Source: Sorex araneus (taxonomy: Eukaryota; Chordata; Mammalia; Eulipotyphla; Soricidae). Taken from it: 64,000 nt of DNA. Each line of letters opens with the position of its first letter. The stretch's first letter is position 1. Of the stretch, positions 57,315 through 64,000 are shown one piece after another. The notes beneath the pieces are model-generated. The model did not search any database, had not been told where the DNA came from, and saw only the letters and a list, made by a program, of their open reading frames with translations. The stretch lies in NCBI RefSeq assembly GCF_027595985.1, contig NC_073312.1, positions 10,025,426 to 10,089,425 of the forward strand, written 5' to 3'. A program made the translations under genes and the position numbers.

Positions 57315-57492
57315 ACTCATTTATTTTGCTTTTTTTGGTCACACCCAGCAATACACAGGGGTCACTCTTGGCTCTGCACTCAGGAATTACCCCTGGCGGT
57401 GCTCAGGGGACCATATGGGATGCTGGGAATTGAACCTGGGTCGGCTGCGCACAAGGCAAACACTCTACCCGCTGTGCTGTCGCTCCAACCCC
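57315..57492 (-). mobile_element. SOR-type SINE with 16-base target duplication
   Basis: CTCTAGTGTGTTATTT at 57299-57314 and 57493-57508, perfect. Inserted just after an older antisense copy (about 57190-57298). Confidence 0.96.
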
Positions 57493-57639
57493 CTCTAGTG
57501 TGTTATTTTTAAATGGAATGCATATTTCTGTTTTCAATATATTTTTACACAAGTCTTTTAACTCTTCTGGAAGCATTAATAGACTGAAACTAGATTTATT
57601 CATTTTACATTCAAGTAAACTCATGAGATTTTTTTAATT

Positions 57640-58230
57640 ACATTTTTTATAGGGACCTTACCCAGGGTTGCTTAGGGGCCCACTGCTGTGCATGGTAGTG
57701 CTTGGGCATCCATGCAGTGCTGGAGATTAAACTTGGGGCTCTGCACATGCCGGTCATGCTCCACCTGCTTTAATATACCCTTTGCCCTTAAGTTTTAGCT
57801 TTACATTTGTTAAGAAAAGTTAAGCAGCTATGATTTAGCAACCTTATGTTTATAACCAAATTGATTATACCCTCAGTTGCTTGTGTATGTGGTTTTGTTG
57901 TTTTTGGACCACACCTGACTATGCCCAGGGCTTACTTCTGGTACTGTGTGTTCGGGTTCACTCCTAACAGTGCTCACGGGACCATATGGGGTGCTAAGGA
58001 TGGAACAAGGGTCACCCCTTGCAAGGTACAAGGGATTGAGCTGGGATCTGAATCAGAGTTGACTGTGTGCAGGGTTATTGCCTTACGTCACAGAGTAATA
58101 TTCTGTTTTCTTTAAGAGTCAGAAGTCTTGCGGCCAGGAATGTAATTCATCTGTAGAACACTTTGCAAGTCTTAGGCCCAGAGTCTGATCGGTGGGCATG
58201 GCAGTGGGAGTGGGGCACTCAATTGTGGCA
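57640..58230. mobile_element. Old SOR-type SINE fragments
   Basis: Antisense at about 57645-57785 and 57900-58100; sense at about 58128-58225. All are diverged. Confidence 0.6.
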
Positions 58231-58244
58231 GAGTATTAACAAGA

Positions 58245-58378
58245 TTTAGTCCTAAGTTTTTCCTTTGAAAATGTTGGGGCAATAGGCAAACACAAAAGTC
58301 CTTAAGCTTGTAACTGTACCTCACGGTGATTCACTAATAAAAAATTTAAAAAAAAAAAAGAAAAGAAAAAAAAGAAAA
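58245..58378 (+). mobile_element. LINE 3' end, short
   Basis: Ends CTTAAGCTTGTAACTGTACC, TCACGGTGATTCACTAATAA and a long A-rich tail, like the copies at 50.3 kb and 40.7 kb. It ends about 260 bases before PDZD8 exon 2. Confidence 0.65.
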
Positions 58379-58635
58379 TGTTGGGGGCAGTTTCTATGAA
58401 GAGTAAACATCTCTGATGAATGTTTTGTCACTGTCAGCTGTTGTTTAATGTTATTATCATATCCTAATTACCATTAGTTACTTTGTTTCCATTAGAAAAC
58501 AAAGCTGTGTTCTCTGGGGTATATACTATATTAGGTGTTTGTTTTACTTTTTTGGGGAGGGTCAGGTTTTATTATTATACTTTGAACCCTGCCATTTATT
58601 ATTTCGAAATTTAGATTATTTTTCATTTTTGCCAG

Positions 58636-58761
58636 GTTTAAGCCGTTTTTTCCATTCCAAACCTTGCAAGGATTTGAAGAAGATGAAGACGAGCACATCC
58701 ACATACAGCAATGGGCACTTACTGAGGGCCGCCTTAAAGTCACACTGTTAGAATGTAGCAG
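58636..58761 (+). CDS. PDZD8: PDZD8 exon 2
   Basis: Second coding exon, 126 bases, phase 2 at both ends. Joined to exon 1 the split codon gives Arg296, followed by FKPFFPFQTLQGFEEDEDEH and IHIQQWALTEGRLKVTLLEC, then Ser and a split Arg338. This matches the known PDZD8 sequence after the SMP domain almost residue for residue. The acceptor is a pyrimidine-rich tract ending GCCAG at 58635, and the donor is AG|GTATGT. The window thus holds about 338 of roughly 1,150 residues. I looked for the next exon (family sequence starting LLIFGSYDREANV) in the last 5.2 kb and did not find it, so intron 2 probably runs off the edge. Base composition is ordinary, in contrast with exon 1. Confidence 0.96.
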
Positions 58762-58954
58762 GTATGTTCATTGTTTCATCTTTACTACATTATGAAAAGA
58801 AAGTGCATTGGAAGTGTACTAAATAGTATATTTCTCTTTAATATTTGTTATTTCAGGTGTAAATACTTTATTCATAAAATTGTAAGAATTTCTTTGCAGC
58901 TTTCATAATATACACAATGGGATATTATGCAGCTATAAGAAAAGATGAAATCTT

Positions 58955-59140
58955 GGTTTTTTGTTTTGGTCTTGACTTTTGAGCCAACTTGATGGTGCTC
59001 AGGAGTTACCTCTAGCTCTTCTCTTAGTACTCCTGGCAGGGCTCGGGTGAGCTGTATGAGGTCCTGGGGATTGAACATGAAGTCAGCTACGTGCAAGGCA
59101 AGTATCTTACCTACTATACTCTTGCTCTGGCTGTGGATAA
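58955..59140 (-). mobile_element. Old SOR-type SINE
   Basis: Antisense: TGGTGCTCAGGAGTTACCTC, GTGCAAGGCAAGTATCTTAC. Confidence 0.7.
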
Positions 59141-59152
59141 AATGTTGTAGTT

Positions 59153-59328
59153 TAGGGACTGGAGCGATAGCACAGCCGGTAGGGCATTTGCCTTGCATGT
59201 GGCTGACCCAGGTTCAATTCCCATCATCCCATATGGTCCCCTGGGCACCGCCAGGAGTAATTCTGAGTGCAGAGCCAGGAGTAAAACCCCTGTGCATCGC
59301 CAGGTATGACCCAAAAAGAAAAAAAAAA
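59153..59328 (+). mobile_element. SOR-type SINE
   Basis: Sense copy. GTTGTAGT on both sides. Forms an inverted pair with the older copy just upstream. Confidence 0.93.
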
Positions 59329-59534
59329 GTTGTAGTGTACTATACCAGATGGAATTGGAAGGCATCATGTTTAGTGAAATAAATCGGAGGGAGGAGAACA
59401 CATTGGGCACTGTGGTGGTGGTGGTGAGAAACAGTAACTGTATATCAAAACAATAAATGTTAACACTGTAAACATGCTGCCTTTATAACAACAGAACAAA
59501 ATAAATATATACAAAACTTTAGGAAGTATTATAT

Positions 59535-59810
59535 GGGGCTGGAGAGATAGTACAGTAGGTAGGGCCTTGCATGCAGCCCACCTGGGTTTTGAGTCCTGCC
59601 AGAAGTAATCCTTGAGCACATAGTCAGGAGTAATTTCTGAACAACTCTGGGTGTTGCCCAGCTTCCCTCCAAAAGAGAAGACATATAATTTATCCCCAGT
59701 ACACATATGGTCGGTCCCCTATAAGGTGTGATTCCTGAGAACCAATCCAGGACTAAACCCTGAGCATTGCTGGGTGTGCCACTCCACCCCTCCCCCCACC
59801 CCCCAAAAAA
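59535..59810 (+). mobile_element. Old SOR-type SINE pieces
   Basis: GGGGCTGGAGAGATAGTACAG at 59535, with the CCATATGG region and a second 3' half at about 59690-59800. Confidence 0.6.
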
Positions 59811-60194
59811 AGAAAAGAAAAAGATTTCATTGTATGAGATAACTGTACTCTAAAGCAGTATATTTAGAATAGCCTGACCTCATTATAGACAGGAAGAGCT
59901 TCTAATTAAGGTTAATTTGTCACTGAATCACACACTCAACAAGCATCTAGGTGTTGTTTTGTTAATCAGACAGGTTTCAGGTATGCATTATTAAAATTTT
60001 TTAATGTTAAATTTTTAGTACACATAAGCAGAGCGGTTGGCATTTCACTTGTATTACTAGGAGCTCTCCCTTTCCCACATTTATCTACTGTCAGCATGAA
60101 CTTGTGAATTTCTTTTTATTTCCTATAGGTCTAATTTTTGTTTTAAAATTACTTCAGTGCCAGAATTATCTAGATTTGGCTACTAAGAGACCTA

Positions 60195-60455
60195 TTCAGG
60201 TGCATGTGCTGCTTGTGCCTGTGTGGCCAAGCACATGTGCTGCCCGAGCACGTGTCGCCCACATCTCCCCTCTTGAGATGTGTACTTTCATGCTTTCTGT
60301 TCTAATGCTGGGATGTGTGTAGGGGCTCTCTCTGCCCTTGGAGAAGCCCACGTTCTCTCTTGAGCGTGTTACTCTGTCTCTCTTACTCTCCACTCCCACT
60401 TTTCTCTTCCTCCTCCCCTTTAAAAATTCTCCAAATAAAATCTGTTTTACTTAAA
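60195..60455 (+). mobile_element. Unclassified repeat or LTR candidate
   Basis: A pyrimidine-rich stretch with GTTACTCTGTCTCTCTTACT and a CCAAATAAAATCTG poly-A-like signal (60434-60439). Layout resembles an LTR end, but no other retroviral mark is present. Confidence 0.3.
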
Positions 60456-60539
60456 AGAGAGAGAGACCTTTTCAGGCCAACTTCTATATAACTTGTGAAA
60501 TGACAAGGTTTTTGTTTTTGTTTTTTGTTGGTTTTTAAT

Positions 60540-60713
60540 GTTTTGAGCTTTTTGGGCCACACCCAGCGATGCACAGAGGTTGCTCCTGGTTTTGCATTCA
60601 GGAATTACTCCTGGCAGTGCTCAGGGGACTATATGCAATGCTGGGAATCAAACCTGGGTCAGCCACGTGCAAGGCAAATGTCTTACCCGCTGTACTATCA
60701 CTGTAGCTCCAAG
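60540..60713 (-). mobile_element. SOR-type SINE
   Basis: Antisense copy with GGGCCACACCCAGCGATGC and a mutated head end. Confidence 0.92.
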
Positions 60714-61909
60714 TTTGTTTGTTTGTTTGTCTTAGCTTTCTGCTATAACAAGCTTTCTGCTGTAAGACATAAGACATATCTTAGGTCTCTGTCGAAATCC
60801 TAATTTGCATATTATCCCCCAAATCTATCATTTTAAGTAAGGAATTACATTAGAAATCAAGGATCAGGTATTGAATGTATTTATTGCTTCTTTATATATT
60901 CAGATGCCCCTGCAGTGGAGAGTTAGGAAATACATGTGTATATATTCACTTTTATGTATTTTCATGTGTGTATATTCAGATTCTTGAGTTTGCCTGATCC
61001 GTCCACTTTTGGTTGACTCTCAGGGATGTAATTCTCCTCTTGGTTCTTCCCCAATTTATATTTTTGTGCCCTTGAACACTGGCTCCCAGTGAAATGATCA
61101 CGTTTATTCAATTATTTAATCCTATAATATTCTCAAATAATTTTAAAATTGTTTTGTCCGTATAAGCACAGCAAATAATAAAATAAAACAAAATACTTGA
61201 GAATTTCATTTATTTGTAGTTCTTCTCTAAGCTTGAGGGCATGTGGTCAGATACATATAAATTAGGTAAATTTTTTATACTTTTGGTGTGATTATATTAT
61301 TCATTTAAAATTTAGTTGGGCTTACTTGTCTGCATCAGTTTGAACCCCCTGCTTCCTCTGCTCCTGTCTTCTGACATTTTTAACCTCTGAGACTTCAAAT
61401 TCTGCTCAAACTGCACCACCATATCCCTGACCCCAGGATTGCTTCATGTTAGATCATGCACTCATGCCAGAAAAGTTCAAATTGTACTTGTTTTAAGTTT
61501 TTTGACATTAGACACCTGACTTCTGTCTGTTTTGGGGAGATTTTATTATCTCAAAATGTGCTTTTAAAAAATTTCTCCCCAGATTTTCTAAATACTGTAA
61601 TGAGTTGTATGACTCCCCATTACCTAACATACCTGTCATCTGGTTTTGCTGTAGATGTTGTTGACAGGTTTGCTTTTGTTTTTCTTGTCCCTTGTACTTT
61701 GATGAGGAGGTTTGGGAAGGTTTAAAACAGTTGCCACTACCACTGCCATCCTTCTAGAACAAGCAGTAGATGACTTTAGCATTTAGTAAGTAATGTGGTT
61801 ACATTAATTTTAAACAAACACCAGTTGATCCTGCTTAGTGTATTAACCGAGGCAGCTTCAAAGTGAATTTTGATAGAATAAATTAATTCTTTAACATTAT
61901 TAGCGCAGC
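60714..61909. other. Intronic stretch
   Basis: AT-rich unique sequence. No exon or clear repeat found. A frame at 61456-61725 (89 codons) resembles no known protein. Confidence 0.45.
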
Positions 61910-62136
61910 GGGTAGGGCATTTACTTTGCACGCGGCCGACCCAGGTTCAATTCCTCCATCCCTCTCAGAGAGCCCGGCAAGCTATCGAGAGTATCCCGCC
62001 CGCACGGCAGAGCCTGGCAAGCTACCCGTGGCGTATTCAATATGCCAAAAACAGTAACAAGTCTCACAGTGGAGACGTTACTGACGCCTGCTTGAGCAAA
62101 TCAGTGAACAACGGGTCAACAGTGCAACAGTGCTAT
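61910..62136 (+). mobile_element. Second-body SINE, slightly 5' truncated
   Basis: Starts at TAGCGCAGCGGGTAGGGC, lacking about 15 bases of the head. Body and non-A end (CAACAGTGCAACAGTGCTA region) are well kept. Confidence 0.93.
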
Positions 62137-62606
62137 ATCTCCATATAATACAATAAAACGTTTAGTTCTATGGAGATGGTTGTTAAGGAATTTTGAAATT
62201 CATGTACAAGATGAATTGTGTGAGTAATTATAACACAAAATAATTATTTGGTGCTATAAATATATCCTTGCATGTATTTGTGAGTTCTCCATTTATTCTA
62301 GTATTGAGTTTGATTCCATTCACTTGGTTATTTTAATTCAAGTGGTGGCTTTTTGAAAAAGTCATTCTGAAGCAAAGAATGCTGAATATTAACTATTATT
62401 CTCATGGAAATTCCTTGTATTCTCTGCATTTTGTTTTTAGGTTTACTTTACCGTTTTAAGAAGAGGGACGTAGCTAAACTTGAAGGTTTGGGGCATAATT
62501 TTGCAAATACTGCCTTTGTTACTAATAACATATTACTTCCTACAATATACAGTCTGTAGCAAGTCATTCACATATATATTTTTTTACTTTAAATATTAAT
62601 ATTTTC
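62137..62606. other. Intronic stretch
   Basis: AT-rich. No gene or repeat recognised. Confidence 0.4.
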
Positions 62607-62807
62607 AGGGCTGGAGCGATAGCACAGTAGGTAGGGAGTTTGCCTTGCACGCGGCCAATCTGGGTTCAATTCCCAGCATCCCATATGGTTCCCCGAACAC
62701 CGCAAAAGTAATTCCTAGATGCAGAGCCAGGAGTAACCCCTGAGCATCGCTGGGTGTAACCCAAAAGGCAAAATAAAATAAAATAAAATAAAATAAATAA
62801 ATAAATG
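62607..62807 (+). mobile_element. SOR-type SINE with (AAAAT)n tail
   Basis: Intact head. The tail has turned into an AAAAT/AAAT microsatellite (about 62770-62805). TTAATATTTTC flanks both sides. Confidence 0.95.
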
Positions 62808-62848
62808 TTAATATTTTCTTTAGAAGGTGTTGTATAGATATAACTGAG

Positions 62849-63118
62849 GGTTAGGGTGTATTCCTGGCATGTATAGCACCCTACGTTTGATCCCTCAGCA
62901 CCACGTGGGAGCATGGCTCCCAAGAATATTCCCTGGCTAAAATAGTTTATCATCTTGGGTATACAGCAGATAGGACATTGGCCTTGCACCCAGCAGACCC
63001 AGGTTTGATCCTGGCTTCCCATATGGCTCCTCAATCCTGCCAGAAGTGATTCCTAAGTGCAAAGCCAGTAGTAATCCCCGAGCGCCACTGGTTGTGGCCC
63101 AAAACCAAAAAAGCAAAA
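62849..63118 (+). mobile_element. Two old SOR-type SINEs
   Basis: Copies at about 62849-62938 and 62950-63118 (TTGCACCCAGCAGACCCAGG). Confidence 0.65.
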
Positions 63119-63316
63119 AAGTATATCTTCTTGAGATAGGTAGACAGGTTGAATCAGAGTTTTAGGTTACTGAAAAACAAGCTGTTAAGATAAAAGTGAA
63201 AAATTGTATTTTAAGGGTCAGTCTGAAAGAAGTATAGTGTTTCATGTGAAACACTCAATACCAAATTTGGGGACATTTGCTTGCACAGAAAAAGTTATTG
63301 TTAATCTTTTATTAGA

Positions 63317-63494
63317 GGGGCTGGAGCGATAGCACAGCCTGTAGGGTGTTTGCCTTGCATGCGGCTAACCAGGGTTCGCTTCCCAGCATCTTATATGGTC
63401 CCCCGAGCACTGCCAGGAGTAATTTCTGAGTGCATGAGCCAGGAGTAACCCCTGTGCATCACTGGGTGTGACCCAAAAGCAAAAAAAAAAAAAA
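63317..63494 (+). mobile_element. SOR-type SINE
   Basis: Sense copy with an intact head and an A tail of about 14. Confidence 0.95.
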
Positions 63495-63618
63495 TCTTCA
63501 AATTATTAAAGGTGTCTTGAGGTAACTTAAGAAATCCTGGTTTCTAGAAGAGGCAGTATATACTCTTCATTCACTCTTGGTAGTTATAATAGTAGAAGTT
63601 GATTTGTCCTCATTTCTT

Positions 63619-63791
63619 TTTTTTTTTTTTTTTTTTAGTTTTTTTGGGTCCCGCCCAGCAATGCTCAGGAGTGACTCCTGGCTCTGCACTCAGGAATTGC
63701 TCTTGGTAGTGCTTAGGGGATGCTGGGGATAAATCCAGGTTGGCCGTGTGCAGGGCAAAGGACTTGCTCACTGTACTATCGCTCCAGCCCC
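63619..63791 (-). mobile_element. SOR-type SINE with target duplication
   Basis: TGTCCTCATTTCTT / TGTCCTCAGTTCTT flank it. Part of the CCATATGG region is deleted. Confidence 0.93.
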
Positions 63792-63848
63792 TGTCCTCAG
63801 TTCTTGAGTTATTCGATATATGTTAAATATGTTACTTGAAAAAAAAAT

Positions 63849-64000
63849 TTTCTGGGTTTTGAATCACACCTGGAGATGCTCAGGGGTTATTGCTGGCTTT
63901 GCACACAATAATTATGTCTGGTGATACTCAGGAGGACCATCTGGGGTGCCGGATCAAACCTAGGCTGACTTGTGTGCACAGCAGGTACCCTGCTGTACTA
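63849..64000 (-). mobile_element. Old SOR-type SINE, cut by window edge
   Basis: Antisense copy: AATCACACCTGGAGATGCTC and onward to CCCTGCTGTACTA at the edge. Confidence 0.85.

Larger units (their letters stand above)
34192..58635 (+). other. PDZD8 intron 1
   Basis: GT at 34192 and AG at 58634-58635 bound an intron of 24,444 bases. The first 470 bases are still CpG island. The rest holds SINEs, LINE-1 3' pieces, MIR copies and microsatellites, listed separately. No other exon is recognisable on either strand. Confidence 0.93.
58762..64000 (+). other. Start of PDZD8 intron 2
   Basis: The intron opens with GTATGT, and no acceptor followed by recognisable PDZD8 sequence is seen before the window ends. 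It contains several young SINEs in both orientations. Confidence 0.85.

Noticed and set aside
62440..62500. Possible PDZD8 exon 3 after TTTTTAG at about 62441
   Set aside because: The following bases do not encode the expected LLIFGSYDREANV sequence in any frame.

Overview
This is a stretch of mammalian nuclear DNA. It has no bacterial or phage gene organisation, and instead shows one split gene with a CpG-island promoter, long introns, CA/GT and other microsatellites, and many retroposon copies. The dominant repeat is a tRNA-derived SINE whose sequence I recognise as the shrew SOR type: head GGGGCTGGAGCGATAGCAC, a box B GGTTCGATTCC, a body reading CCATATGGTCCCCTGAGC, and an A-rich tail. The likely source is therefore a shrew (Soricidae, probably Sorex). 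The species call is from memory of the SINE family, not from a search.

The only protein-coding gene I can support is PDZD8, on the + strand. Exon 1 (ATG at 33305, splice donor after 34191) encodes the N-terminal membrane anchor and nearly all of the SMP lipid-transfer domain. Intron 1 is 24,444 bases. Exon 2 (58636-58761) joins in the correct phase (2) and encodes the end of the SMP region and the following linker. The remaining exons (PDZ, C1, coiled coil) should lie beyond the right edge. The CpG island at about 32.26-34.66 kb holds the promoter, a GC-rich 5' UTR and two upstream ORFs, one of which overlaps the PDZD8 start.

Layout: 1-32 kb is intergenic. It holds old LINE-1 pieces, two solo-LTR candidates, MLT1-type LTRs, a 500-base polypurine pentamer array (6.1-6.6 kb), a 31-base-unit minisatellite (7.5-8.1 kb), a four-unit tandem of SINEs (9.3-10.05 kb), a degenerate LINE-1 (about 16.95-19.67 kb) and many SINEs. 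A repeat-free patch rich in homeodomain-core motifs at 5.6-6.06 kb looks like a conserved noncoding element. In other mammals the neighbour upstream of PDZD8 is EMX2, but no EMX2 sequence is visible here. 34.2-58.6 kb is PDZD8 intron 1, dense in SINEs except for a nearly SINE-free interval at about 43.7-48.4 kb. 58.8-64 kb is the start of intron 2.

I found no new protein system. The most interesting structure lies in the repeats. One SINE family pairs the same tRNA-like head with two unrelated bodies. The SOR tandem array is separated by a repeated 15-base spacer. A pair of duplicated segments carries a 44-base module that is flipped in one copy. Weak ATG-to-stop reading frames across the window are chance frames through repeats and the CpG island.
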